Shown piece by piece: positions 8,584 to 17,506 of a stretch of DNA of 52,336 nt. The first letter of the stretch is position 1, and every line of letters begins with the position of its first letter. Origin of the DNA: Planctomycetota bacterium (lineage in GTDB: Bacteria > Planctomycetota > UBA1135 > GCA-002686595); contig NYUD01000067.1 in assembly GCA_002683825.1 (NCBI GenBank), forward strand, positions 1-52,336, given 5' to 3'. Below the pieces are notes generated by a model, which did no database searches, had not been told where the DNA came from, and saw nothing but the letters and a program-made list of their open reading frames with translations. The translations under genes were made by a program, and so were the position numbers.

Positions 8584-9945
8584 CTATCGACCGTCTCCCG
8601 GCGCGGCTGGAGAGGCCGGTGCTGCGATTCCCTCGGGCTCTTGCGAGGGCCGGGGCAGCTTCAGCGAGAGGCCGAGGGGAAGCAGGAGGAAGAGTCCTCC
8701 GACCCAGTAGGGCGCGGCGCTGCCCATCTGCCAGTAGAGCAGCCCGCCGAGGATCGGCCCGAGGGCCCGGGCGAGGGCCCCTGCCGAACGGAAGCTACCG
8801 AGGACCAGCCCCTGGTTCTCCGCGGGTGAATAGCGTGAGACGAGCGAGGAAAGGCAGGGCATGGCCAGGCCGCTTCCTACGGCCATGGCGAAGAGGCCGG
8901 TGTAGAGCAGTCCGATGCTGTGGGTGAGGGCGATCGCGAAAAAACCCGGCAGGAGCACGATCAAGCCGAAGATGGCGAGCTTCTTCTCGCCCAACTTGGG
9001 CGCGCTGCGTCGCACGATGGCACCCTGGACAAAGGCGATGACGAATCCGACGAAGACGAACATCCACATGTTGTCCCGCGGGCCGAAATTCAAGCGCTCC
9101 CTGGCCAGGAACGTCAAGGTGAACTCCATCGCGCTGAAGGCCGTGAGGTAGAGGAAGTAGACGGCCGTCGTGCGCGACACCCCGACCAGGCGCAGACGAG
9201 CGAGCGTGCCCAGGGGGTTCCAGAGCGCCGTGCGCGAACCCTTGCCGCGGCGCTCCGGCGGCAGGGTTTCCTTCAAGCGCAGAGCGACGAAGAGAAGATT
9301 GAAGAGCGACAATCCGAAGGCGAGGGTCGCTGCCATGGAGAAGGGGTTCCAGGCCAGGCCCGTGGCGTAGGTCCGGGCCAGGGCCGTTTCGTCGGGAGCC
9401 GCGATCCCGCCCAGGGCCGGCCCGAGGACGAAGCCCAGGCCGATCGCCATGCCCACGATGCCCATCGCGCTCGCGCGCTTCTCGGCGGAAGTCGTATCGG
9501 CCGCCACCGCGGATGCCGTGGAGATGTTGCCGGCCATGATGCCGCCAACGATGCGCGAAACCAGAAGCCACACGAAGGACCCGGAGAACATCCACAGGAG
9601 ATAGCCCGCGGCCGTTCCGACCAGCGTGATCAAGAGCGTCGGGCGCCGGCCGATGCGATCCGACAACGCTCCCCAGATCGGTGCGAAGAGAAACTGCAGA
9701 AGCGAATAGAGGGTCCCCAGGAGCCCCCCGAACAGGGTCACCACCGCCCAGTTGCCGTCGCTTCCGCCGGCGAGCCCCGTCAACCACTCGATGATGCCGC
9801 CGATGAAGCTCCCGTCGCCCTCGCGCCCGAGATAGAACTCCAGCAGTGAGGGAAAGAGGGGAAAGAGGATCGAGAACCCGACGATGTCCAGAAACACGAT
9901 CCCGAAGACCAGACCCAGGGCAGCGCGCGGCTTGTCCTTCTTCAT
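8584..9945 (-). CDS. Major facilitator superfamily transporter (DHA1/TetA-like)
   Basis: A 453-residue polytopic membrane protein with about 12 hydrophobic segments. The loop after the second segment reads GALSDRIGRRPTLL, the motif A of drug:H+ antiporters, and the fifth helix carries GLGFVLGPALGGIAAP, the motif C of exporters. These point to the DHA1 (TetA/Bmr) group of proton-coupled efflux carriers in the inner membrane. The insert GREGDGSFIGGIIEWLTGLA near residue 40 is a longer first periplasmic loop than usual. The start ATG (MKKDKPRAALG) is convincing. It diverges from pabB with only about 45 bases between starts, so promoters must overlap. The substrate is unknown. Confidence 0.88.
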   Translation of the reverse strand: MKKDKPRAALGLVFGIVFLDIVGFSILFPLFPSLLEFYLGREGDGSFIGGIIEWLTGLAGGSDGNWAVVTLFGGLLGTLYSLLQFLFAPIWGALSDRIGRRPTLLITLVGTAAGYLLWMFSGSFVWLLVSRIVGGIMAGNISTASAVAADTTSAEKRASAMGIVGMAIGLGFVLGPALGGIAAPDETALARTYATGLAWNPFSMAATLAFGLSLFNLLFVALRLKETLPPERRGKGSRTALWNPLGTLARLRLVGVSRTTAVYFLYLTAFSAMEFTLTFLARERLNFGPRDNMWMFVFVGFVIAFVQGAIVRRSAPKLGEKKLAIFGLIVLLPGFFAIALTHSIGLLYTGLFAMAVGSGLAMPCLSSLVSRYSPAENQGLVLGSFRSAGALARALGPILGGLLYWQMGSAAPYWVGGLFLLLPLGLSLKLPRPSQEPEGIAAPASPAAPGDGR

Positions 9946-9989
9946 CGCCCCCTTGTACGCTGCACGCCTCGTCGAGGGAATGCTTGGCC

Positions 9990-11459
9990 GTGAAGGAGAT
10001 CCACCCGCAAAGAAAATCGGAAGGGGGCGCCCGTCGCTATCGATTCCGGCCCCGCGTTTTTGATCTCTCGTCAGATGTGGCGCGTGCCGCGGCTTCGGTC
10101 GAGCTCTTCGAGCTTCTGGGACGGCTGCGAGGCCATCGGCCGGTTCTCCTGGATTCGGCCGGCGGTCGACCGGCTCGTTTCAGCCTGTTGGCCTTCGATC
10201 CCCTGCCGATCGGGACCCCCGCTTCGCTCGGGGAGTTGCGCCGACTCCACGGGCGACTGGAATCGAAGAAGGGCGATCCCGTCCCAGGGTTCTTTCACGG
10301 CGGTTTTCTGGGGGCCCTGGCCTACGAGGCCGTGCGCGAATTCGAGCCCGAGCTCGTCCTGCCCGACGACCCCCTGGGATTGCCGTCCCTGGTGGGGGGC
10401 TTCTACACGGATTTTCTCGTGCGCGACGAGCGCAGCGGTGGTTTGTCGTTGGTTCTGGGGGAGGATCCCGGGGACGCTCGCCCCTCGCTCGAAGAGCGCC
10501 GCGCGCGTATCGTGAGAGCTCTCGAAGGGGACGACAGCCGCTCGTCCTTGATCTTCCACGCTCAGCCGAAACGGCACGTGTCCAAGGACGTGCACCTCCA
10601 GCGCATCGAACGCGCGCGCGACTGGATCGCGCGGGGAGAGATCTATCAGGCCAACGTCACGCAGCGTTTTTCGCGCGAGGTGGAGGGTTCTCCCGGCGAG
10701 CTCTACCGGTGTTTGCGCGCGTTGCAACCGACGCCCTACGCCGGGTTTCTCTCTTTCGAAGGCGGCGCCCTGCTCAGCGCTTCTCCCGAGTTGTTGCTGG
10801 AGTACATTCCGCCGAGCGACGACACATGCGCGGCCCTTGCACGCACGCGGCCGATCAAGGGCACCGCGCCCCGGAGCGCCGACCCCGACCTCGATCGCGT
10901 GAATGCAAAGGGGCTCTTGCAGAGCGAGAAGGATCTGGCCGAACTCGGGATGATCGTCGATCTCGAAAGAAACGATCTCGGAAGAATCGCTTCGACCGAC
11001 TCGGTTCGCGTCGACGGCTATCCGACCCTCGAGAGCTATTCGACCGTGCACCACCTGGCCGCGGACGTCACGTGCCGGCCCGTGCCGGAGGCGGACGCGC
11101 TGACCTGCCTGCAGAGTCTCTTTCCCGGAGGTTCGATCACCGGGGCGCCGAAGCTGCGCAGCATGGAGATCCTGTCCGAGCTCGAAGAGGAGGGGCGCGG
11201 CTTCTTCTACGGTTCGCTCTTCAGTCTCGATACGAGGGGGCGAATGCAGGCCAACCTGTTGATCCGGACCCTGGTGTGGCGGGAAGCCATCGAGAAGGGG
11301 GAACGTGCTCGGGTTCACTACCGGGTGGGGGGCGCCATCACCTGGAGTTCCGATCCCGAGCTGGAGGAGCGCGAATGTCGGTGGAAAGGCGAAGCCCTGG
11401 CCCGGGCCCTCGGAGGAGAGGGCGGTCGGGCGATCTCTCCTTTGCTTTTGCCCCGCTGA
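9990..11459 (+). CDS. pabB: Aminodeoxychorismate synthase component I
   Basis: About 489 residues of the chorismate-utilising enzyme family (TrpE/PabB). The C-terminal domain holds RARDWIARGEIYQANVTQRF, the active-site motif TRPIKGTAPR, MIVDLERNDLGRI, and FPGGSITGAPKLRSMEILSE. The lysine in PIKGT is the nucleophile typical of PabB; TrpE has PIAGT, so I call PabB. It aminates chorismate to 4-amino-4-deoxychorismate with ammonia from PabA, which is not in the window. The start is a GTG at 9990 (VKEIHPQ); the frame is open upstream but would overlap the divergent MFS gene. A pabC homologue lies two genes downstream, which supports the folate role. Confidence 0.88.
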   Translation: MKEIHPQRKSEGGARRYRFRPRVFDLSSDVARAAASVELFELLGRLRGHRPVLLDSAGGRPARFSLLAFDPLPIGTPASLGELRRLHGRLESKKGDPVPGFFHGGFLGALAYEAVREFEPELVLPDDPLGLPSLVGGFYTDFLVRDERSGGLSLVLGEDPGDARPSLEERRARIVRALEGDDSRSSLIFHAQPKRHVSKDVHLQRIERARDWIARGEIYQANVTQRFSREVEGSPGELYRCLRALQPTPYAGFLSFEGGALLSASPELLLEYIPPSDDTCAALARTRPIKGTAPRSADPDLDRVNAKGLLQSEKDLAELGMIVDLERNDLGRIASTDSVRVDGYPTLESYSTVHHLAADVTCRPVPEADALTCLQSLFPGGSITGAPKLRSMEILSELEEEGRGFFYGSLFSLDTRGRMQANLLIRTLVWREAIEKGERARVHYRVGGAITWSSDPELEERECRWKGEALARALGGEGGRAISPLLLPR

Positions 11460-11477
11460 AACGCTCTTCTCTTGGCG

Positions 11478-12530
11478 ATGAAGCGCCTCCTTCGCGCCGT
11501 CGCTCCGGCCCTATTCTTGTTGCCCGCCGTTTCGGTCTCCGCCGCCGCTCTCCAGGAAGAGCCCGTTCCGGACCTTCTGTCGTACGGTGGGCTCGTGCGC
11601 GCCTTCTGGAGCTTCTCCGACGCCACGATCGCCACCGGAGTGGGAGATCCTGTCCTTGCCGTGTTCCTGGAGGACGTTCAACCCTACTTCGAACTCGCCT
11701 ACAGCGATGCCCTCGTGCGAGTGCAGCTGGAGCTGGCCAGCGGTACGGCGGTCCTGGAAGATGGCTGGGTGGGCTGGAACCCGCCCGAGTTGGTGGGCTT
11801 CAAGACGGGCCAGTTCAAGCCCCGCGTGTTGCACAGCGCCTCGGCCGATCCCGAAACGCTCGTGTTTCGCGACCGCACATTGCTGGGGGAACGTTTCGAC
11901 TATTACGACCGGGGTGCCGAGCTCTCAGGCGGGGGAGATGCGATCCGTTGGTTCCTGGCGGTCACCGACGGTCAGGATGGAGATAAGACGGGGGTCATCA
12001 CCTCCGCCCGCATCGAATGGTCGGTGTACGAGGAAGGGCTCGGGCTCGCCGAAGGAGCGCGCGACTCTCCCAACTATCTGCGTGCCGAATTCGGTTTCTT
12101 CGGTCTCACGGACTCGGCCTCCGCCGGGTCGGCCGCCGATGCAGGGGGCTACGGTATGGACTTCGCGATGACCCTGGGGCCCTATTACCTGCACACGGAG
12201 TTTGCGCACCTCGGGAATAGCTTCCCGGTCGAGCCCATCTTCGTCGACGGAAACCCCGCGGTCTTTCTGGCCCCGGACAGCACTCCCTTCGGGCTCACCG
12301 TCGGCAGGCGGCTTGCCGAGGATTGGCAGACGAGCTTTCGCTGGCAGATCGCTGACGATGCGGTGAACACCAAGTACCTGGGGCTGGCCGTCAATTTCTT
12401 TCCGAACGATGGTGCGGTGATGTTCACCTCGGATGTGAGCCGCTACGAGGCCGACGGTCCCGAGGGGTGGGTGTTCAACGTGGGCGTTTCGGTCGGAGCC
12501 AGTCGCCCGCGCGACGCCAAGGTTTTTTGA
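11478..12530 (+). CDS. Outer-membrane porin-like protein (OprO/OprP type)
   Basis: About 350 residues with a signal peptide (MKRLLRAVAPALFLLPAVSV, cleavage near ASAAA). The mature protein has alternating polar/aromatic strands such as VQPYFELAYSDALVRVQLEL, KTGQFKPRVLHSASADPE and a terminal strand near GWVFNVGVSVGASRPRDAKV, the pattern of the phosphate-selective porin O/P group. The GQFKPR motif is typical of those porins. I prefer the ATG at 11478; a TTG at 11472 is the alternative. It lies 18 bases after pabB and 8 bases before pabC, so it sits inside a folate operon with no obvious functional link. Ion selectivity cannot be judged from sequence. Confidence 0.78.
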   Translation: MKRLLRAVAPALFLLPAVSVSAAALQEEPVPDLLSYGGLVRAFWSFSDATIATGVGDPVLAVFLEDVQPYFELAYSDALVRVQLELASGTAVLEDGWVGWNPPELVGFKTGQFKPRVLHSASADPETLVFRDRTLLGERFDYYDRGAELSGGGDAIRWFLAVTDGQDGDKTGVITSARIEWSVYEEGLGLAEGARDSPNYLRAEFGFFGLTDSASAGSAADAGGYGMDFAMTLGPYYLHTEFAHLGNSFPVEPIFVDGNPAVFLAPDSTPFGLTVGRRLAEDWQTSFRWQIADDAVNTKYLGLAVNFFPNDGAVMFTSDVSRYEADGPEGWVFNVGVSVGASRPRDAKVF

Positions 12531-12538
12531 GCGCCGCG

Positions 12539-13405
12539 ATGGGCATGGGCTTTCCGTTCGTCTGGGCGAACGGGCAAATCCTTTCGCGGGAGGAGTTCGA
12601 TCGCTCCTTCGGCGCCGTCCGGTCCGCAAGCCTCGGTGTCTTCGAGACCTTTCTGTGGACCCGAGGAGGCGTGAAGCGCTTCGAGCGCCACCTGGCTCGG
12701 CTGCAGCGCGGAGTCCTGGCTCTGGGCGGCGCGCCGTTTTCCTGGAGCGTTGCGGAGACGCTGGCGGCTCTCCTGCGCCGTAACGGCGTGGCCGAGGCGG
12801 TCTGTCGTTTCGAGGTGCAGCGGGAAGGCTCCTTTGCCTTTCTGCGCCCCCGACCCGGGCCTCCGTCCGGACAGGTGTCGGTGTGCATCGCATCGACGCC
12901 CCTCGGGGATCCGGGTCTCACCGGCAATCACAAGACGAATCGACGTGAGTCTTACGACCGGGCCCTGGGCGAGGCGCGGGAGCAGGGGGACTTCGAAGCC
13001 CTGCTCTTGAACCGCGAGGGAAGCGTTTGCGAGGGCAGCCGGTCCAGCCTCTTCGTCGCCACCGAGAACGGCGTGGTGACCCCGGGGCTCGAATGCGGAG
13101 TCGTCGCCGGAGTGGTCCGGGAATGGGTCCTGGGACTCCCGCAGGCCCCTTCCTGCGTGCGGGCCCTCGCTCCGGAGGAACTCTTCGGTGCGCGCGAGGT
13201 GATTCTGACCAACGCCGTCCGCGGCGTCCTGGGGGTGAGCGGGCTGCGGCACGGGGACCGGTGGAGGACGGGGTTGCCCGGCTTCGAAGGACCCGTCGCC
13301 CGAGCGTGGGCCGAGCGCTGGAACCGATTGCCCCTCTCCACACCCCCGGGGAGACTTGAAGTTTCGTCGAACCCGGGCCTAGGGGTACCACCAGAGCCTG
13401 CTTGA
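12539..13405 (+). CDS. pabC: Class IV aminotransferase, probable aminodeoxychorismate lyase
   Basis: A 288-residue fold-type IV PLP enzyme. The PLP lysine is in TGNHKTNRRESYDRALGEAR, followed by ALLLNREGSVCEGSRSSLFV and the TPGLECGVVAGVVREWVL segment typical of PabC, IlvE and Dat enzymes. With pabB 1 kb upstream on the same strand, aminodeoxychorismate lyase (release of pyruvate to give p-aminobenzoate) is the best call; a branched-chain or D-amino-acid aminotransferase is the alternative. The ATG at 12539 gives the usual family N-terminus (FVWANGQILSREEFDRSFGA). The C-terminus extends beyond the family core with a Pro-rich tail. Gene symbol rests on context. Confidence 0.8.
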   Translation: MGMGFPFVWANGQILSREEFDRSFGAVRSASLGVFETFLWTRGGVKRFERHLARLQRGVLALGGAPFSWSVAETLAALLRRNGVAEAVCRFEVQREGSFAFLRPRPGPPSGQVSVCIASTPLGDPGLTGNHKTNRRESYDRALGEAREQGDFEALLLNREGSVCEGSRSSLFVATENGVVTPGLECGVVAGVVREWVLGLPQAPSCVRALAPEELFGAREVILTNAVRGVLGVSGLRHGDRWRTGLPGFEGPVARAWAERWNRLPLSTPPGRLEVSSNPGLGVPPEPA

Positions 13406-13447
13406 CGCAAAAATGAGGATCTCCGAAACGCCACGAAGGAGGCCAGC

Positions 13448-14251
13448 ATGCTGACTCTCGCGATGACTCTCCTGACGCTCACGCCCGCGCCGCCACCCGC
13501 CTCGGCTTCGCCGCCGCCCGTACTCCTGAAGCAGGAGGAGGATGAGACTCCCGTCGTCGACAAGCGTCCGGAAATCAAGCAACTGCTCGACCGCTTCCAG
13601 GCGCACACCAAGAAGCGCGGCGCCGAGGACCTGGAGGCGATCGGTGTCATCGATGAGCTGCTCCAGGAGTTTCCCAATAGCGGGCCCAAGGACCGCAAGG
13701 CGATCGTCAAGGGGCTCGATAAGTGCTTCAAGCTCAAGCGCACCAAGGAGCTCGAACCCGGCGTTCCCGACGTTCGTCTCTACACCGCCGCCGCGGTCGC
13801 CATGGGGCGCATGGGGCCCGAGAGCGTGAAGCCCCTCAGCAAACAGCTCGGGGCCAAGGCCTTCAGGAAGAGGGAGCGGCTCCTGCGCACGATCGCCCTC
13901 GCCCTGGGCACGACCGAGAACCTCGAAGCGGTGGGCCCGCTTCTGTCGCTGCTCAAGCACCACAATCCTACGCTGGTGGCGGCCGGAGCGGAGGCCCTGA
14001 GCCACTTCAACGAAGCGCCGCTCAAGCTCCGCAAGGAGATGTTTTCAGAGCAGTTGAAGATCCTCATGGGGCAAAAAGCGACCAAGGACATCGATCCGAC
14101 CAATGTCGAGGCCCACGAACGCTGGAATAGAATCTCCGGCCCGATCGTAAACTCGCTGCAGAAGCTCTCCGGTCATGACGAGCGCGACCCGGAGTCATGG
14201 CAAACCTGGTGGAACAAGAACAAGAAGAAGGACTGGGACACCCTGGGGTGA
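13448..14251 (+). CDS. Secreted HEAT-repeat-like protein
   Basis: A 267-residue protein with a short signal peptide ending near PASASPP, then helical repeats (DVRLYTAAAVAMGRMGPESV, EAVGPLLSLLKHHNPTLVAA) that look like HEAT/armadillo repeats. The C-terminus carries ESWQTWWNKNKKKDWD, a Trp-rich ending often found on planctomycete HEAT proteins. A strong Shine-Dalgarno, AAGGAGG, lies at about 13436-13442, six bases before the ATG. It ends in a GTGA overlap with the next gene, so the two are probably co-translated and may form one complex. No enzymatic motif; HEAT proteins usually mediate protein contacts. Confidence 0.78.
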   Translation: MLTLAMTLLTLTPAPPPASASPPPVLLKQEEDETPVVDKRPEIKQLLDRFQAHTKKRGAEDLEAIGVIDELLQEFPNSGPKDRKAIVKGLDKCFKLKRTKELEPGVPDVRLYTAAAVAMGRMGPESVKPLSKQLGAKAFRKRERLLRTIALALGTTENLEAVGPLLSLLKHHNPTLVAAGAEALSHFNEAPLKLRKEMFSEQLKILMGQKATKDIDPTNVEAHERWNRISGPIVNSLQKLSGHDERDPESWQTWWNKNKKKDWDTLG

Positions 14252-15978
14252 GCCTGCTCGAGTTTCCGCAGGAGAGTGGCTCTCTGTCTGGCCGCGCGGG
14301 CTCCTGGTCCTGGGTCTTCACCGTCGCGCTGTTTCTCGTCGCTTTCGCGGGTCTGAGGCTGCTCGAGGATAGCCCGCGCGGATGGCTCCGCGCGCGGGGC
14401 GAGAGCGTGGCCCCGGCCACTTCCGATGCCGGGGTGGTTTGCTGGATCGGAAGTGCCGGCTGGAGTGAGGGACTGAACGTGCAGGCGCGTCTCTCTTCCC
14501 TGCACGCCGGCTGTGCGACGGATGGCGCCTGCGAGTACGCCAGCTTCCGCGCGACGCGCCTGGCGGAGAGGCTGGGGTTGTCCGCCCACGGCGAGCCGCT
14601 CCGTCTGGTCTTGAACCTCGTTCCCAGCGGGAAGGGGAGTTCAGGTGCGGGGGAGGAGCCCCTGGTGGCCGGCAGCGTGCAGCTGAGAAACGCGGCCGGT
14701 GTCGAGATCGCCGTCTCGATGAAGGAGGCCGCCCAGGGGAGTGAGGCGGCGGATCCTCTGCTGCGACTCCTGCTCCGGACTCCGTGCGAGCTCGCGCCGG
14801 AGACCTCCAGACCGTGGCTCTTGTGGGGGACCCTCCCGGGAAAGGAGGACCTGAGTCTCGAACTGGGAATCGAGGGGCGATCCGAGCCCCTGCGGCTCGT
14901 TCTGAGTCCGGGCGAGGTCGATCGGGAAGAGCTTCCCCGCTGGCTCGGACGCGCGGGTGAAGCGCTGGCCTTTGCGGGGTTGGATCGGCGGGACCGGGAG
15001 ATCGCGGAGCTGAAGCAACAACTCGAAGAGGAACGCGGGCGCCGGCAGAAACGTGAGCTCGCCTGGTTCGATTACAACCAGGCCCTGGCGTCCCTCGACT
15101 GGAACGCGCCCGTCTTTCCGCTGGCTGCGGACTATGCGCCCCTCGCTTCCCCCGTCCCGGCTCCGGAGGTCGATGGTGAAGAGGAGAACATCGATCCCGA
15201 AGAACTGCGGCGCACGGAACGCGCGCGCGAGATCGGTCGGTCGCTGTCCGCCCTCATGCGCATCGAGGGGTTGCGCGCACTCGATCTGCTCGAGCCCGGC
15301 ACGCTCCTCGAAGGAGCGATCGGGCCGGTCGTTTTTCGCATCCTCGACATGCACGGACGACTGACCGGAAGCATGAGTGCAAAGCGCTTGCGGCTCGAGG
15401 CGAGCCGGGCGGCCCGGACCCTGACGATCGTGCTCGAGCAGGGCAGTGAAAGCGTGGCCGGAACCAGGGTCCCCTTTGCGGGCGGAGTGCGGCGCATCCT
15501 GCTGCCCCACGTCGACCCCGAGGACTGGTTGGAATCCGTTCCCGAGTTGTTCTCGGACGGCGCCAGCCCCTCCGAGAGGAACGATGGCCGCTGGCACCTG
15601 CCGAGTGTGCGCAGGGAATTGAATCGGCTCCTGGCGTTGGACGCCTCCACGGGCTTTCATCGCCTGCATGCCCTGGGTGGGGTCTGGGGGAGCACCCTGT
15701 ACGGCGTTCACCTGGAGGAATTCGGTGTCGACGGCCGGCTCGCGCGTCGGCTCTTTGCGGACCGGGTACGGATCCGATTGGGCGAGAGGGGGGTGTTCAT
15801 CGAGCTCTTCGATGGGGCCATCGTTCGCGGCCAGGGCAAGGCGGCCTTCCGGGACGGGGTGCACCGCATTTACCTACCCCGCGCGCCCCTGGAGGAGTGG
15901 AGTAGCGCCACGATTCCCCTGGTGACGGGAGGGGCCGAGTCGGAGGTTCTTGCGCCTGCGAAAGCGGGCGAGGGTTGA
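14248..15978 (+). CDS. Membrane-anchored protein of unknown function
   Basis: About 576 residues. I chose the GTG at 14248, which overlaps the upstream stop as GTGA; an in-frame ATG at 14197 would overlap the HEAT gene by 55 bases. One membrane helix lies at about residues 19-38 (WVFTVALFLVAFAGLRLL). The rest appears to be outside the membrane on the C-terminal side. A coiled coil (REIAELKQQLEEERGRRQKR) lies near residues 250-270. Two similar-looking segments, ARTLTIVLEQGSESVAGTRV with RRILLPHVDPEDW and RVRIRLGERGVFIELFDGAI with HRIYLPRAPLEEW, suggest an internal repeat of a small beta domain. I recognise no family. Coupling to the HEAT gene suggests a shared envelope function. Confidence 0.72.
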   Translation: MSLLEFPQESGSLSGRAGSWSWVFTVALFLVAFAGLRLLEDSPRGWLRARGESVAPATSDAGVVCWIGSAGWSEGLNVQARLSSLHAGCATDGACEYASFRATRLAERLGLSAHGEPLRLVLNLVPSGKGSSGAGEEPLVAGSVQLRNAAGVEIAVSMKEAAQGSEAADPLLRLLLRTPCELAPETSRPWLLWGTLPGKEDLSLELGIEGRSEPLRLVLSPGEVDREELPRWLGRAGEALAFAGLDRRDREIAELKQQLEEERGRRQKRELAWFDYNQALASLDWNAPVFPLAADYAPLASPVPAPEVDGEEENIDPEELRRTERAREIGRSLSALMRIEGLRALDLLEPGTLLEGAIGPVVFRILDMHGRLTGSMSAKRLRLEASRAARTLTIVLEQGSESVAGTRVPFAGGVRRILLPHVDPEDWLESVPELFSDGASPSERNDGRWHLPSVRRELNRLLALDASTGFHRLHALGGVWGSTLYGVHLEEFGVDGRLARRLFADRVRIRLGERGVFIELFDGAIVRGQGKAAFRDGVHRIYLPRAPLEEWSSATIPLVTGGAESEVLAPAKAGEG

Positions 15979-16009
15979 CCCCCAGAGACTTCCTCGGGAT
16001 AAACGGGCC

Positions 16010-17506
16010 ATGGCCCGCCGCCCCGAGAAGTCCGGCCCTCCCCCCGGTCTCTTCGACGACCCCCCGCAAGAGGTCCGAAAGGTCCCTCCGCGGGCTGGCC
16101 AAAAGGCGTCCGATCGCGCCCCCGAGGCGCGCCGGCCCGCGGCCTCGGGGGCGGAGCCCGACGATCCGGCCGCGCCCTACACGGTCGGCCAGCTCACGAC
16201 GGTCATCAAGGATCGACTCAGCGAGCTCGGACGAATCCGAGTCGCCGGGGAGATCACCGGATTCAAACGGCACACCTCGGGCCACATCTACTTCGATCTG
16301 AAGGACGAGGGGGCGCGCATTTCAGCCGTCATCTGGCGTAGTACCGTGGCGCGCGGACTGTCCTTCGAACCCGGCGAGGGCGACCAGGTGCTGGCCGTCG
16401 GGCGCCTCGATGTGTACGAGCCCCGCGGCAACTACAAGCTGATCGTGGATCGGCTCGAACCGATGGGGGTCGGAGCGCTCCTGGCCCAGCTGGAAAAACG
16501 CAAGGCCGAACTGGCGGCGCGAGGCTGGTTCGAAAGGCAGCGCCCGCTGCCGCGTTACCCCCGGAGGATCGGCCTCGTAACCAGTCGCGACGGCGCGGCC
16601 TTGAAGGACGTTCTCCGCACGCGGACGTTGCGCTGGGCCGGTTATCCGGTGCGCTTCTGTCATGCGCCGATGCAGGGGCCCGGAGCGGCCCCCGCCATCG
16701 CCGAAGCGATCGCGCGGCTCGATAGCTCCGGCGTCGACGTCATCGTCGTTTGTCGTGGAGGTGGCTCGCTCGAGGACCTCTGGTCCTTCAACGAGCTGGT
16801 CGTTGCCGAGGCGATCTGGCACTGCAGCGTGCCCGTGATCAGCGGCGTCGGACACGAGACCGACACGACCCTGGCCGACCTCGTGGCCGACCGCCGCGCA
16901 CATACACCGACCGATGCCGCCCAGACGGTGCTGCCCGATCTGGCCGAGCTCAAGGGCCGCTTCGTCCGGGCGGGGAACTATATGCTGGACGGCATGGAGC
17001 GCATCTTGGCGCGCCGCAAGGATCGACTCGGAGCGCTCACGCGCCGGCCGGCCCTGCGCGATGCGAAGTGGATTCTCCAGGCGCGTCGCGATCGCCTGGA
17101 GACCGCCTGGATGCGCCTGCGGCCTTCCATGAGGACCCTTCTGCACGGTCGCTCGGGCAGGCTTGCAACCCTGCAAACGCGGCTCGAGCGCCGCTCCCCG
17201 AGGGCCGCCCTGGCGGAGTGGCAGCGCCGCCTCGGGCTCGTTTCCGCCCGTCTGCTGGCTCTCCCCGGGCGGGTGCTGGAGCGGGCACAGCATCGATTGG
17301 CCCAGAACGCGCGCGCTCTCGAGGGCGTCTCGCCTCTGGCGGTTCTTCGCCGTGGCTATGCATTGACGACCCGGGTCGGTGAGCGTACGCCCCTGAACGA
17401 TGCTGCACAGCTCGCCGTCGGCGATCGGGTCGAGACACGCCTGGCCGCGGGTTCGTTTCGTTCGTGCGTGGAGGCGACGACTGGGGCGGAAGAGGCACAC
17501 GAGTGA
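16010..17506 (+). CDS. xseA: Exodeoxyribonuclease VII large subunit
   Basis: About 498 residues. A Pro/Arg-rich N-terminal tail (residues 1-60) precedes the OB-fold domain (YTVGQLTTVIKDRLSELGRI, GEITGFKRHTSGHIYFDLKD), then the nuclease domain with RIGLVTSRDGAALKDVL, VIVVCRGGGSLEDLWSFNE, SGVGHETDTTLADLVADRRA and THTPTDAAQ-like APT region, and finally the long helical C-terminal part ending in LRRGYALTTRVG. ExoVII degrades single-stranded DNA with the small subunit XseB. No xseB is present next to it, which is unusual; it may lie elsewhere. The ATG at 16010 gives the standard domain boundary. The stop overlaps the next gene's GTG. Confidence 0.94.
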   Translation: MARRPEKSGPPPGLFDDPPQEVRKVPPRAGQKASDRAPEARRPAASGAEPDDPAAPYTVGQLTTVIKDRLSELGRIRVAGEITGFKRHTSGHIYFDLKDEGARISAVIWRSTVARGLSFEPGEGDQVLAVGRLDVYEPRGNYKLIVDRLEPMGVGALLAQLEKRKAELAARGWFERQRPLPRYPRRIGLVTSRDGAALKDVLRTRTLRWAGYPVRFCHAPMQGPGAAPAIAEAIARLDSSGVDVIVVCRGGGSLEDLWSFNELVVAEAIWHCSVPVISGVGHETDTTLADLVADRRAHTPTDAAQTVLPDLAELKGRFVRAGNYMLDGMERILARRKDRLGALTRRPALRDAKWILQARRDRLETAWMRLRPSMRTLLHGRSGRLATLQTRLERRSPRAALAEWQRRLGLVSARLLALPGRVLERAQHRLAQNARALEGVSPLAVLRRGYALTTRVGERTPLNDAAQLAVGDRVETRLAAGSFRSCVEATTGAEEAHE

